Shown: positions 43,620-53,788, counted from the first letter of the stretch. The stretch is DNA of 64,000 nt from Pseudomonadota bacterium (GCA_023436885.1 JAEZHI010000034.1:434001-498000); one strand, 5' to 3'. Numbers and translations are program-made. The notes: generated by a model not told the origin, from the letters alone.

Positions 43620-43890
43620 CGTCTTGGCTCCCGTTTACCCACATTTGGGGCGATGGCGTCACTCAAGATCCACCGCGCCGCGCCCCAATAGAACACCGCG
43701 CCGCTGTGCAAGGTTCGCACCAAGGCGACACCGCCGCTCACAAAAGACTTAGCAAATTGGAACGTCACAGGGAAACGGGGATTAACAGATAGTTGAGCAT
43801 TCGGCAGTCGGCCGCGCCAATTCCTCTCCGAGAAATATGGTATTCGAAAGTAAGATTATCGACGTGAGCCGCCAGGCCGCCCAGGAAGCC

Positions 43891-44460
43891 ATGACGCTGA
43901 CCGCTACGCTATCTGCCACGCTGCTTTTGCTCTTGCTGCCCGGCCCGACCAATGCACTGGTCGCTGCAGCGGCCGCAACGGGCGAGTTCCGTCGCTTGCC
44001 GGCATCGATCGGCGCGGTCCTTGTCGCCTACGGACTGGCTCTCTCGCTGCTCGGCCTCAGTGCCGGCCTGCTCACCGAGACCGCACCGGCCGCCGCTCCG
44101 ATCCTGAAGCTTCTGGCGTCGGCCGCGCTCATCGTGTCAGCGATCAAACTTTGGCGTGCCGATCCGACATCGGGCGCAGCCGTGCCGACACGCCGCATCT
44201 TCGTGATGACGCTGATCAACCCGAAGGCGCTCGTTCTGGCCTTCGCTATCCTGCCGGCAGGCTTTCCCTCGCCTGGGTTGATCGCGGGACTCATCGCTGC
44301 CATCGCCATCGCGACGGCCGTCTGGGGGCTCATCGGGTTGGCGCTTGGCCGCATCGGCCGGCACTATGTCGGCACAGGTGCAATCAACAAGGTCACGGCC
44401 GGCGTGTTGGCCACCTTCGCCGGCGCGTTGATAGTGACGGCCGCTGTCGCATCCTTCTGA
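43891..44460 (+). CDS. LysE/RhtB-type amino acid exporter
   Basis: A 189-residue membrane protein with six predicted helices. The N-terminal TATLSATLLLLLLPGPTNAL matches the family pattern (short first helix, PGPxN motif), followed by AAAATGEFRRLPASIGAVLV and FVMTLINPKALVLAFAILPA. LysE proteins export amino acids or related small molecules. Start: ATG at 43891 with AGGA five bases upstream; the frame continues to 43837 with no further homology. It is 68 bases ahead of ligA on the same strand. Confidence 0.83.
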   Translation: MTLTATLSATLLLLLLPGPTNALVAAAAATGEFRRLPASIGAVLVAYGLALSLLGLSAGLLTETAPAAAPILKLLASAALIVSAIKLWRADPTSGAAVPTRRIFVMTLINPKALVLAFAILPAGFPSPGLIAGLIAAIAIATAVWGLIGLALGRIGRHYVGTGAINKVTAGVLATFAGALIVTAAVASF

Positions 44461-44528
44461 GAGCTTGCACGCCGCCTCACTCTTCGGCTTTAACCGGAGC
44501 CGAAAAGAGTCCCCGCGGGAGACGCGCG

Positions 44529-46685
44529 ATGTCGGCCGAAACGAACTCCATCCCTATTGGCGACCTCACGCAGGACGAGGCCGCCACCGAACTTCAGCGC
44601 CTCGCCGCCGAAATCGCCCACCACGACGAGCTCTATCACGCCAAGGACGCGCCGGAGATCTCCGACGCCGACTACGACGCGTTGCGCGCCCGTAACCGCG
44701 AAATCGAGGCGCTCTTCCCCGAGCTGGTGCGGTCCGATTCGCCGTCGTTGCGCGTTGGCGCTCCGGTTTCGGAGACCTTTTCCCAGGTTCGGCATGTCAA
44801 GCCGATGCTGTCGCTCGACAACCTGTTCAGCGAAGCCGACCTCCACGACTTCGTCAAACAGGTGCGCAACTTCCTCGGCGCCACCGAGACGCCGGTGTTC
44901 ACCGCCGAGCCGAAGATCGACGGTCTCTCCATGTCGCTGCGCTACGAGCGTGGCCGGCTGGTGACGGCGGCGACGCGCGGCGACGGCACCACCGGCGAGA
45001 ACGTCACGGCCAACGTCCGCACCATCTCGGAGATCCCCAACGAGCTGCCGCCCGGCGCGCCCGAAGTGGTCGAGGTGCGCGGTGAGGTCTACATGAAGAA
45101 GGCCGACTTCGCCGCCCTCAACGAGCGGATGATGAACGAGAGCGGCCGCATATTTGCCAACCCGCGCAACGCCGCCGCCGGTTCCCTACGCCAGCTCGAC
45201 CCGAAGGTGACGGCCGGCCGGCCGCTCAGCTTCTTCGCCTATGCCTGGGGCGACCTCTCCGAACCGCTGGCCCGGACGCAATACGATACAGTGATGCGCT
45301 TTGCCGACTGGGGCTTCAAGGTGAACCCCTTGATGGTGCGCTGCCATTCCGAGGAAGAGCTGTTCGCCCATTACCGACTGATCGAGAGCCAGCGCGCCGA
45401 ACTCGGCTACGACATCGACGGCGTGGTCTACAAGGTCGACAGCCTGATCCTGCAGGAGCGGCTCGGCTTCCGCTCGCGCTCGCCGCGCTGGGCCACCGCC
45501 CACAAGTTCCCGGCCGAGCGCGCCTCAACCACCGTCAAGGCCATCGAAATCCAGGTCGGTCGCACCGGCGCGCTGACGCCGGTCGCCAAGCTGGAGCCGG
45601 TGACGGTGGGCGGCGTCGTCGTCTCCAATGCCACGCTGCACAACGAGGATTACATCAAGGGCATCGGCCAGGACGGGTTGCCGCTGCGCGACGGCCGCGA
45701 CATCCGCATCGGCGACACCGTGGTCATCCAGCGCGCCGGCGACGTCATTCCGCAAGTGGTTGACGTGCTAATCGAAAAACGCCCTGCCGACGCCGTGCCC
45801 TATGCCTTCCCCACCCTCTGTCCGCGCTGCGGCAGCCACGCCACCCGCGAGATCAACGAGAAGACTGGCAAGGTCGACGCGGTGCGCCGCTGCACTGGTG
45901 GGCTTATCTGCCCAGCCCAGCAGGTGGAAAGCCTCAAGCACTTTGTCTCGCGCCATGCTTTTGACATCGAGGGCCTCGGCGACAAGCAGATCGAGCTCTT
46001 CCACGCGCTGGAAGACGATCACCTTTCAATCCGCACGCCGGTCGATATCTTTACGTTGGCCAAACGCGAGGCAACCGGGCTTAACCGTCTTTCCAACTTC
46101 CCCGGCTTCGGCGCGACGTCGGTCCGGAATCTCTTCGAAAGCATCGAGGCACGACGGCAGATCGATCTGCACCGACTGATCTTCGGCCTGGGCATTCGGC
46201 ACATTGGTGAGGGTAACGCGAAGCTGCTCGCCCGGGCCTTTGGCTCATGGGCGCATTTCTACGATGCCATGAAGAAGGCATCCGATCGCGATCCGGAAAC
46301 GCTGGCAGAACTCGATGCCATTGACGGTGTCGGTGCTGTGGTGGTCGAAGCACTGACCGATTTCTTCGGCGAGGATCACAATCGCGCCGCCATCGATGCG
46401 CTGCTTCAGGAGATTACGCCTCTTGATGCCGAAGCGCCGGTAACGACCAACAGTCCGGTGGCAGGCAAGACGGTGGTGTTCACCGGCTCGCTTGAGAAGA
46501 TGACACGTGACGAGGCGAAAGCCACCGCCGAGCGACTCGGCGCCAAGGTGGCCGGATCGGTATCAAAGAAGACCGACCTGGTTGTTGCTGGCCCTGGCGC
46601 TGGTTCCAAGCTCGCCAAGGCATCTGAACTCGGTATCGAGGTGATCGATGAGGACGCCTGGCTCGAACGGATCAGAGGGCTCTAG
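44529..46685 (+). CDS. ligA: NAD-dependent DNA ligase
   Basis: A 718-residue LigA, full length. The Ia domain (HHDELYHAKDAPEISDADYD), the catalytic Lys in AEPKIDGLSMSLRYERG, the nucleotide-binding segment ATRGDGTTGENVTANVRTI, the OB fold, the four-Cys zinc finger (LCPRCGSH ... RRCTGGLICPAQ), helix-hairpin-helix repeats and the C-terminal BRCT domain (VAGKTVVFTGSLEKMTRDEA) follow in order. It seals nicks with NAD. Start: ATG at 44529, used because the protein begins there in the family; the long frame upstream has no homology. Confidence 0.97.
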   Translation: MSAETNSIPIGDLTQDEAATELQRLAAEIAHHDELYHAKDAPEISDADYDALRARNREIEALFPELVRSDSPSLRVGAPVSETFSQVRHVKPMLSLDNLFSEADLHDFVKQVRNFLGATETPVFTAEPKIDGLSMSLRYERGRLVTAATRGDGTTGENVTANVRTISEIPNELPPGAPEVVEVRGEVYMKKADFAALNERMMNESGRIFANPRNAAAGSLRQLDPKVTAGRPLSFFAYAWGDLSEPLARTQYDTVMRFADWGFKVNPLMVRCHSEEELFAHYRLIESQRAELGYDIDGVVYKVDSLILQERLGFRSRSPRWATAHKFPAERASTTVKAIEIQVGRTGALTPVAKLEPVTVGGVVVSNATLHNEDYIKGIGQDGLPLRDGRDIRIGDTVVIQRAGDVIPQVVDVLIEKRPADAVPYAFPTLCPRCGSHATREINEKTGKVDAVRRCTGGLICPAQQVESLKHFVSRHAFDIEGLGDKQIELFHALEDDHLSIRTPVDIFTLAKREATGLNRLSNFPGFGATSVRNLFESIEARRQIDLHRLIFGLGIRHIGEGNAKLLARAFGSWAHFYDAMKKASDRDPETLAELDAIDGVGAVVVEALTDFFGEDHNRAAIDALLQEITPLDAEAPVTTNSPVAGKTVVFTGSLEKMTRDEAKATAERLGAKVAGSVSKKTDLVVAGPGAGSKLAKASELGIEVIDEDAWLERIRGL

Positions 46686-46921
46686 CGCCGACGAGATCGG
46701 CGTGAAACCCGCTTGGTGGTAGCGGGTAGTCCTGCTCGCGAGGGTTGGAGCACAGTGGCCCGGAGCAGATCCGGCAGGAATGCCTTGCCGATCTGCGCAT
46801 CGAAGGGTGCGAGTGCGGCGATGGCGATAGTCTTTCCCCGCCGACGCCGTGGTATCGATGGGCACCGCAAGCTCGAAAATCGATGCTCGATGCCCGCGAG
46901 GTTGGGTTTTGACGCACGGTC

Positions 46922-47137
46922 TCAGCCACGCGACCAGGAGATGGCGAGCGACGCCAGCTCAGGGGTCGCGGCGACAAGACCACCGGGCGTCTCGACATAA
47001 AGGCCAGGTTCAAGCCGCCAGGCGGCGTTGTCCGCGTCCTGCAGACCGGCCGTCAGTCCACGCCCGGCCGTGGCGGAACGAGCTTCGATGAAATGGGCAT
47101 AGATCCCGGAGAACATTCCGTCGAAAGTCTTGATCAT
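46922..47137 (-). CDS. Small protein of unknown function
   Basis: From ATG at 47137 the product has 71 residues: MIKTFDGMFSGIYAHFIEAR SATAGRG and so on, ending in ASLAISWSRG. A strong ribosome site (GGAGG) lies eight bases upstream, which favours this start; the frame extends to 47332 but into AT-rich non-coding-like sequence. The sequence is amphipathic with no membrane helix; I do not recognise the family. It is convergent with ligA. The 236 bases between its stop and ligA hold nothing I can assign. Confidence 0.6.
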   Translation of the reverse strand: MIKTFDGMFSGIYAHFIEARSATAGRGLTAGLQDADNAAWRLEPGLYVETPGGLVAATPELASLAISWSRG

Positions 47138-47432
47138 GCTTGGTCCTCCAGAAAGAGAGGCCGACTGGCGGCGATGAGACATATCTGAGGCTGAATTTAT
47201 AAACAACAAGTAAATTTCAAGCTTATACTCGTTCACCATTTGCCGAATACGCCACGGCGATAGAAAATGAAGACCTACACTTTTCTTATTAACTACCAGA
47301 AAATACCGGAAATCTGTTATAAGTACCAACACAATTACCGGATATTAACCTAACGCGCCGGCAAGAAGGACGCCGCCCTTCTCACGCACGACACACTCGC
47401 GCCCAGGGCTCTGTTGCTTTATTGTTCTCATC

Positions 47433-49853
47433 ATGACTGCTTCCCAGAATCACGACGACACCGATTTCGACGCTTCGCCCTCGCTGGGCATCGCTGCCCG
47501 CGCCATGGCTGCCGCCCGGTCTTCCGGCGGGGCTGTCGGCTATCTGCAGGGCATGAACCCAGAGCAACGCGAAGCGGTGGAAACGCTGGATGGCCCGGTG
47601 CTGGTGCTTGCCGGCGCCGGCACCGGCAAGACGCGTGTCCTGACCACCCGCATCGCCCACATCCTGGCAACGCGCCGCGCCTTCCCCTCTCAGATCCTCG
47701 CTGTCACCTTCACCAACAAGGCGGCACGGGAAATGAAGGAGCGCGTCGGCCAATTGGTCGGCGGCGTCGTCGAGGGCATGCCCTGGCTCGGCACCTTCCA
47801 CTCGATCGGCGTTCGCATGCTGCGCAAGCACGCCGAACTGGTCGGCCTCAAGAGCAACTTCACCATTCTCGATACCGACGATCAGATCCGCCTGATCAAG
47901 CAGCTGATCCAGGCCGAGGGCATCGACGAGAAGCGCTGGCCGGCCCGCCAGTTCGCCTCGGCACTCGATGGCTGGAAGAACAAGGGCCTTCGTCCCGCCG
48001 ACATTCCCGAGGGTGAAGCCCGCGCCTATGTCAACGGCCAGGGGCGCGAGCTCTATGCCGCCTATCAGGCGCGCCTCAAGGTTCTGAACGCCGTCGACTT
48101 CGGCGACCTGCTGCTCGAAGCGGTGACGCTTCTCCGCCAGAACCCGGACGTTCTCGCTGACTATCACAAGCGGTTCCGCTTCATTCTGGTCGACGAGTAT
48201 CAGGACACCAACGTCGTCCAGTATCTCTGGCTGCGCCTTCTCGCCCAAGGCTCGCACAACATCTGCTGCGTCGGCGACGACGACCAGTCGATCTACGGCT
48301 GGCGCGGCGCCGAAGTGGATAACATCCTGCGCTATGAGCGCGACTTCCCCGGCGCCAAGGTGATCCGGCTGGAGCGCAACTACCGCTCCACCGCCCACAT
48401 TCTTGGCGCCGCCTCGCACCTGATCGCCCATAACGAGGCGCGGCTCGGCAAGACACTGTTCACCGACCTGCCGCAGGACGACGACGAGGACAAGGTGTTC
48501 GTCGCCTCCGCCTGGGACTCCGAAGAAGAGGCTCGGGCCATCGGCGACGAGATCGAACGCTACCAACGGGGTGGCACCGCGCTCAACGACATCGCCATCC
48601 TGGTGCGCGCCTCCTTCCAGATGCGCGAGTTCGAAGACCGCTTCGTCACCTCCGGCATTCCCTACCGCGTCATCGGCGGTCCGCGCTTCTATGAGCGACA
48701 GGAAATCCGCGACGCGCTGGCCTATTTCCGGATCGTCATGCAGCCGGCCGATGACCTCGCCTTCGAGCGCATCGTCAACACGCCGCGCCGCGGCATCGGC
48801 GACACCTCGGTCCGCACGCTGCACGACTACGGCCGCGCCGAGACCGTGCCACTCACCGAGGCGACACGCCAGTTGGTTGCCACCGAGGAGTTCAAGGGCA
48901 AGACGCGCACGGCGCTGCGCGACTTCCTTGAGAGCATCGAGCGCTGGCGCGATCTTCTGCCGGCCATGAAACACACCGAACTTGCCGAGCTGATCCTCGA
49001 CGAGAGCGGCTATACCGCTATGTGGCAGAACGACCGCTCGGCCGAGGCGCCGGGCCGGCTCGAAAACCTAAAGGAACTCATCCGCTCCATGGACGAGTTC
49101 GAGAGCATGGAGGGCTTCCTCGAACACATTTCCCTCGTGATGGATCGCGACAGCGGCGAGGAGCTCGACGCCGTCTCCATCATGACGCTGCACTCGGCCA
49201 AGGGCCTGGAGTTCGACACCGTCTTCCTGCCCGGCTGGGAAGAAGGTCTGTTCCCACACCAGCGTGCCCTCGACGAAGGCGGTCGTGCCGGCCTCGAGGA
49301 AGAACGTCGTCTCGCCTATGTCGGGCTGACGCGGGCCAAGAAACACTGCCTGATCTGGTTCACCTCCAACCGCCGCATCCACGGCTCCTGGCAGTCATCG
49401 ATCCCCTCGCGCTTCCTCGACGAACTGCCGGCGGCACATGTCGAGATCAAGGAAAGCGGCAGCGCCTATGGCGGCTACGGCTCGTCATTCGGCCGTCAGA
49501 ATCCTTACGGCGCCTCGCGCTTCGACAGCGTCGAGCGCTTCCAGTCGAACTACGAGACGCCTGGCTGGCAGCGCGCCCAGAAGGCACAGAAGGCGGCGGG
49601 TGGCCGTGGCGGATTCTCGTCCTCGGGACAATCGCCCTACGGCCGCAGCCAGCCGAAGCTGATCGAGGGTGAATTGATCGCCAAATCTGTCACTGACGGA
49701 GCTCCAAAGTTTGGGGTTGGCGACCGCGTCTTCCACGTCAAGTTCGGTCCCGGCTCAGTCTCGGCAGTCGAGGGCAACAAGGTCACAGTCGACTTCGACA
49801 AGGCCGGGCAGAAGCGGGTGGTGGACAGCTTCCTCGAACGCAGTAGCAAGTAG
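47433..49853 (+). CDS. pcrA: UvrD/PcrA-type DNA helicase
   Basis: An 806-residue SF1A helicase. Walker A is VLAGAGTGKTRVLTTRIAHI, Walker B VDEYQDTN, and motifs III-VI are DDDQSIYGWRGAEVDN, LERNYRSTAHILGAASHLIA, SIMTLHSAKGLEFDTVFLPG and RLAYVGLTRAKKHCLIWF. The C-terminus holds a small Tudor/DUF3553 module (VFHVKFGPGSVSAVEGNK). It unwinds DNA 3' to 5' in mismatch and excision repair and removes RecA. The N-terminal 30 residues are extra to the family. UvrD and PcrA cannot be told apart from sequence alone. Confidence 0.93.
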   Translation: MTASQNHDDTDFDASPSLGIAARAMAAARSSGGAVGYLQGMNPEQREAVETLDGPVLVLAGAGTGKTRVLTTRIAHILATRRAFPSQILAVTFTNKAAREMKERVGQLVGGVVEGMPWLGTFHSIGVRMLRKHAELVGLKSNFTILDTDDQIRLIKQLIQAEGIDEKRWPARQFASALDGWKNKGLRPADIPEGEARAYVNGQGRELYAAYQARLKVLNAVDFGDLLLEAVTLLRQNPDVLADYHKRFRFILVDEYQDTNVVQYLWLRLLAQGSHNICCVGDDDQSIYGWRGAEVDNILRYERDFPGAKVIRLERNYRSTAHILGAASHLIAHNEARLGKTLFTDLPQDDDEDKVFVASAWDSEEEARAIGDEIERYQRGGTALNDIAILVRASFQMREFEDRFVTSGIPYRVIGGPRFYERQEIRDALAYFRIVMQPADDLAFERIVNTPRRGIGDTSVRTLHDYGRAETVPLTEATRQLVATEEFKGKTRTALRDFLESIERWRDLLPAMKHTELAELILDESGYTAMWQNDRSAEAPGRLENLKELIRSMDEFESMEGFLEHISLVMDRDSGEELDAVSIMTLHSAKGLEFDTVFLPGWEEGLFPHQRALDEGGRAGLEEERRLAYVGLTRAKKHCLIWFTSNRRIHGSWQSSIPSRFLDELPAAHVEIKESGSAYGGYGSSFGRQNPYGASRFDSVERFQSNYETPGWQRAQKAQKAAGGRGGFSSSGQSPYGRSQPKLIEGELIAKSVTDGAPKFGVGDRVFHVKFGPGSVSAVEGNKVTVDFDKAGQKRVVDSFLERSSK

Positions 49854-50047
49854 GCGGCCGCGGCGAGTTTCTTGCTGGAGATCTGGCGGACAAATTTGTT
49901 GACCGCCAGAGATGTCCATTGCATCCGACATAAAAGCTTCAGAATTTCAATACATTAGTTCGACGGACAAAAGGCGCGCATCTTTATCAGAGCCCATTCT
50001 CGCAACGAAATAATGCCGATAGCGCCAACTTAATTCGGGAGAGCAGA

Positions 50048-50629
50048 ATGTTTGGGATCAATCCGCTTCGTCTGGTCATTCTGGCAGCCGTGAGCTTGCC
50101 CGGCCTCGCGCACGCCGCCGAAACTACCCCTGCGGCAGATCAGGTCGCGCTGATGGAACAAGCGAAGTCCCAGGGCATAGCCGGGCTAGCCAAGAAGACT
50201 CTTCCGGTTGATGCCCGCCCCGCAATGGTGGGCGAGATCGTCGTCACCAAAATTCTCGGCGAAGGTGTTGAAACCAAATCAAAGCCTGCAGAACAAGGCG
50301 ACTGGGTTGTCCGCAACCGGTGCCCCGAAACCGGTAACGAACAATATCTGGTCAAGGCGGCCAAGTTCCCGAAGCGTTATGGCGAGCCGCAATCCAAGCC
50401 GGACGCCGAAGGCTTTTCAGCCTTCACCCCGATCGGGCAGGACATGAACTACTTCATCGTGTCCAAACAACAGGGCGACTTTCATTTCAAGGCCCCTTGG
50501 GGTGAGGACATGGTCGCCAAGGTTGGCGATGCCATCGTGCAGACACCCTCGGACACCAACGACACCTATCGCGTCGCCGCAGCAGCCTTCAAATGCACCT
50601 ATGAAGTTGTAAAGCCGGCGGGGCAATGA
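50048..50629 (+). CDS. Exported protein of unknown function
   Basis: A 193-residue protein with a signal peptide (residues 1-25, FGINPLRLVILAAVSLPGLA). The mature part is beta-rich and carries one motif I can see, WVVRNRCPETGNEQYLVKAA, and a second Cys near the C-terminus (KCTYEVV), a possible disulphide. It could be a distant member of the IalB type, but the repeated-Cys core of that family is not obvious. It is followed after about 280 bases without genes by the 5'-nucleotidase gene. Confidence 0.7.
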   Translation: MFGINPLRLVILAAVSLPGLAHAAETTPAADQVALMEQAKSQGIAGLAKKTLPVDARPAMVGEIVVTKILGEGVETKSKPAEQGDWVVRNRCPETGNEQYLVKAAKFPKRYGEPQSKPDAEGFSAFTPIGQDMNYFIVSKQQGDFHFKAPWGEDMVAKVGDAIVQTPSDTNDTYRVAAAAFKCTYEVVKPAGQ

Positions 50630-50906
50630 AGCGCCAACGGCGAAGCTCTTCAAGACCCACACACCTCGCCTTCCAGCGACGAGGCAAGAGCCGGACCGCC
50701 TGATCGTCATAAAAGCCGGTCCGAGTGGGACTAGTTTGGTTTTTGAAGGAAAGTCCGCATCGATCCTGGCTATGGGCGGTAGAGAGCGAAGTTGACCACC
50801 AAGCGTGCAAAACCACGCATTAATGCTTGAAGCCATCCACCAGAACACGCCAAGATTGCTTAGGCGGCTCAGGCCACGAGCACCTTATGAATGGGGAGAC
50901 AGCAGC

Positions 50907-52541
50907 ATGACGAAAAGACTTGCCATCGGCATTCTTGCGGCGAGTGCGTTGGCGCTTTCGGCCGGCACCGCGCTGGCCGACTTCCAGCTCACCATCCTGC
51001 ACATCAACGACTTCCATTCGCGCATCGAGCCGATCAACAAATACGACTCGACCTGCTCTGCCAAGGAGACCGAAGCGAACGAATGCTTCGGCGGCATCGC
51101 CCGGGTAAAGAGCGCCATCGACGCCAAGCGCGCTGAGCTCAAGGGCAGCAATCTGCTGGTGCTCGATGCTGGCGACGAATTCCAGGGCTCGCTCTACTAC
51201 AGCACCTTCAAGAGCGGACCGGTGGCCGAGTTCATGAATGGTATCGGCTTCGATGCCATGGCGATCGGCAACCATGAGTTCGACGATGGCCCGGCCGAGC
51301 TCGACAAGCTGATCGGCGCGGTAAAGTTCCCGATCATTTCCGGCAATACCGTTTCTGCCAAGGGCTCTCTGCTCGACGGCAAGTACAAGGGCTATGTGAT
51401 CAAGGACATCGGCGGCCAGAAGGTCGCCATCGTCTCGGTCCTGGCGAAGGACACCTACGAAACCTCCTCGCCCGGCAAGGACATCACCTTCGAGGATGAG
51501 ATCACCTACCTCCAGAAGGCGGTGAAAGAGATCGAGGGCCAGGGCGTCAACAAGATCATCGCCCTCACCCACGTCGGCTATCTCAAGGACCAGGAGATCG
51601 CCGAGAAGGTCGACGGCATCGACGTCATCGTCGGTGGTCACAGCCACACCTACCTCTCGTCGACAGACAAGAAGTCGTCCGGGCCTTACCCGACAATGAT
51701 CAAGAGCCCGTCGGGCGTCGAAGTGCCAGTCGTCACCGCCTATGCCTACTCCAAGTATCTCGGCGACCTCACCGTTACCTTCGACGACAAGGGCGTCGTC
51801 ACCTCGGCCAAGGGCGCTCCGCAGTTGCTCGACGCCTCGGTGAAGCCGGATGAAGGCTACGCCGCACGTGTCAAGGAGCTTGGCAAGCCGTTGGAAGAGT
51901 TGAAGGCCAAGATCGTCGGCTCGTCCACCGCCGCCATCGACGGCGATCGCAAGTCCTGCCGTGCCGTCGAATGTTCGATGGGCAACCTCGTTGCCGACGC
52001 GGCGCTCGACCGCGTCGCCAGTCAGGGCATCACCATTTCAATCGCCAATGGCGGCGGTCTTCGTGCGTCGATCGACGCCGGCGACGTCTCCATGGGCGAA
52101 GTGCTGACAGTGCTGCCCTTCCAGAACACCATCGCCACCTTCCAGATGGATGGCGCGGGCATCAAGGAAGCGCTGGAGAACGGCGTCAGTCAGGTAGACG
52201 AAGGCGCCGGCCGCTTCCCGCAGGTCTCCGGCCTCAAATACACCTTCGACCGTTCGAAGCCGGTCGGCAGTCGCATCACCAGCGTCGAGGTCAAGGAGGG
52301 CGACAAGTTCGTGCCGCTCGAAGCGGCCAAGACCTATGGCGTCGTCACCAACAACTACGTCCGCAGCGGCGGCGACGGCTACAAGACCTTCGCCGATAAG
52401 GCGATCAATGCCTATGACTACGGTCCGAACCTTGAGGATGTGGTGGCCGCCTACCTGACCGCCCACGCCCCCTATAAGCCCTATACCGACGGCCGCATCA
52501 CCGATGCGACGCCGGCCGACTACGTACCGCCGAAGAAGTAA
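50907..52541 (+). CDS. Exported 5'-nucleotidase / UDP-sugar hydrolase-like
   Basis: A 544-residue periplasmic metallophosphoesterase. A signal peptide (residues 1-25, AIGILAASALALSAGTALA) is followed by the metal domain with LTILHINDFHSRIEPINKYD, the VLDAGDEFQGSLYYSTF motif, NHEFDDGPAELDK and VGGHSHTYLSSTDK, then the C-terminal substrate domain with the dinucleotide-type NYVRSGGDGYKTFAD motif. It releases phosphate from nucleotides or sugar nucleotides. Start: ATG at 50907 with GGGGAG upstream. The family includes UshA, but substrate preference cannot be read here. Confidence 0.92.
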   Translation: MTKRLAIGILAASALALSAGTALADFQLTILHINDFHSRIEPINKYDSTCSAKETEANECFGGIARVKSAIDAKRAELKGSNLLVLDAGDEFQGSLYYSTFKSGPVAEFMNGIGFDAMAIGNHEFDDGPAELDKLIGAVKFPIISGNTVSAKGSLLDGKYKGYVIKDIGGQKVAIVSVLAKDTYETSSPGKDITFEDEITYLQKAVKEIEGQGVNKIIALTHVGYLKDQEIAEKVDGIDVIVGGHSHTYLSSTDKKSSGPYPTMIKSPSGVEVPVVTAYAYSKYLGDLTVTFDDKGVVTSAKGAPQLLDASVKPDEGYAARVKELGKPLEELKAKIVGSSTAAIDGDRKSCRAVECSMGNLVADAALDRVASQGITISIANGGGLRASIDAGDVSMGEVLTVLPFQNTIATFQMDGAGIKEALENGVSQVDEGAGRFPQVSGLKYTFDRSKPVGSRITSVEVKEGDKFVPLEAAKTYGVVTNNYVRSGGDGYKTFADKAINAYDYGPNLEDVVAAYLTAHAPYKPYTDGRITDATPADYVPPKK

Positions 52542-52673
52542 GCATCGGCGAACAGCAGGTGTTATCGGGCGGAGCTGCAAACTCTGCCCGATTTTCTATG
52601 GCAGCGAGCTTTGACAAGCCTCCGGGCTCCGACTAAACCCCCGCCAGCCCCGGAATTCAGGTCAGGAACCACC

Positions 52674-53546
52674 ATGCGCCAGTATCAGCTCCATATTCCC
52701 GCCACGGACGCGATGGGCGCCGAAGCGATTGCCGATGCGATCGAAACTGCCTTCGTCGAAGCGGGACCGGTGTCCTGGTACGAGACCGACGGCGGCTGGG
52801 CGGTCGACGGTTTCTTCTTTGCCGACGTCGCCGATGAGATCCTGACGCCGGCACGCGCTGCGCTTGATGGCATCGTCGAGACCACGTCAATCACGGTCGA
52901 GCCCGTCCCCGAGGACGTGGACTGGGTAGCGCAGAGCCTGGAAGGCTTGAGCCCGGTGGTCGCCGGTCGCTTCGTCGTGCATGGCGCCCATGACCGCGAC
53001 CGCATTCCCAAGGGACTGATCGGATTGCAGATCGAGGCCAACCAGGCGTTCGGCACCGGTCATCATCCCACGACATGGGGCTGCCTGACTGCACTGTCGC
53101 GCCTTCTTACTGTCTATCGCTTCGACAGCGTGTTCGACCTCGGCACCGGCTCGGGTGTGCTGGCCATCGGCATCGCGCTCGCAACCAAGCGCCCTGTCCT
53201 TGCGTCCGACATCGACCCGCTCGCCGTGGACATCGCATTGGAAAATGCCGAGATCAATGGCGCAGCCAACTATGTGACCGCCGTCACGGCTGCCGGTTTC
53301 GCCCATCCGGCCATCGTCGGCCGTAAGTTCGATCTGATCGTCGCCAACATCCTGGCCGATCCGCTGAAGATGCTGTCGCCACAGTTCCGCGCCCACGCCC
53401 TGCCGGGCGCCGCGGTGGTGCTTTCGGGTATCTTGAGGACCCAGGCCGAGAGCGTTCTCGCCGCCTTCCGTGCGCAAGGCTTCGTGCGCGAGCGGCATTT
53501 CGTCAAGGACGTCTGGAGCACGCTGGTGCTGCGCTACGCCGGCTGA
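52674..53546 (+). CDS. prmA: Ribosomal protein L11 methyltransferase
   Basis: A 290-residue SAM methyltransferase. The N-terminal recognition domain is followed by the catalytic domain with VFDLGTGSGVLAIGIALATK (motif I), LASDIDPLAVDIALENAEIN and VANILADPLKMLSPQFRAHA (NxxL/NI-type catalytic loop). It trimethylates lysines and the N-terminus of L11. Length matches. Start: ATG at 52674. In the order, prmA commonly lies next to aminopeptidase P, as here. Confidence 0.94.
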   Translation: MRQYQLHIPATDAMGAEAIADAIETAFVEAGPVSWYETDGGWAVDGFFFADVADEILTPARAALDGIVETTSITVEPVPEDVDWVAQSLEGLSPVVAGRFVVHGAHDRDRIPKGLIGLQIEANQAFGTGHHPTTWGCLTALSRLLTVYRFDSVFDLGTGSGVLAIGIALATKRPVLASDIDPLAVDIALENAEINGAANYVTAVTAAGFAHPAIVGRKFDLIVANILADPLKMLSPQFRAHALPGAAVVLSGILRTQAESVLAAFRAQGFVRERHFVKDVWSTLVLRYAG

Positions 53547-53575
53547 GGAGGACGGTCAGTCGGCAGGAGCCTTGG

Positions 53576-53788
53576 TCAGAGGGCGGCGTCGACCGCCCGT
53601 GACCGCATCACGCCTGTTGAGTTGCGACCGAAGCCGTACTCACGCGCACACTGGTCATCGAGAGAAGCAAGATAGGGCGCAACATAGCGCTGTGCCTGAC
53701 GCTCGCGGGTGCCGAGCGTGGCTTCGTAGGTTCGGCGGAAAACGCCACCTCGGTGGGATGTCGCAGTAGTCGGGGCAAGTCGGCTCAT
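53576..53788 (-). CDS. Small protein of unknown function
   Basis: A 70-residue basic protein: MSRLAPTTATSHRGGVFRRT, YEATLGTRERQAQRYVAPYL, ASLDDQCAREYGFGRN, followed by a variable tail. A good ribosome site (GAGG, eight bases before ATG) supports translation. The middle helix (RQAQRYVAPYLASLDD) and Arg-rich flanks recall DUF1127-like small proteins, but I cannot assign it. Convergent with prmA, stops about 30 bases apart. Confidence 0.55.
   Translation of the reverse strand: MSRLAPTTATSHRGGVFRRTYEATLGTRERQAQRYVAPYLASLDDQCAREYGFGRNSTGVMRSRAVDAAL

Noticed and set aside
46690..46920. Reverse-strand 62-residue frame (KTIAIAALAPFDAQIGKAFL)
   Set aside because: It resembles no family that I know and lacks a ribosome site; left as unassigned intergenic DNA.
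47382..48974. 530-residue open frame on the reverse strand over the helicase gene
   Set aside because: Fully antisense to the helicase motifs; it is a byproduct of third-position GC bias.
50048..50629. Call as invasion-associated locus B protein
   Set aside because: The protein is exported and similar in size, but I could not see the IalB core with its Trp and repeated Cys pattern, so only an unknown exported protein is reported.
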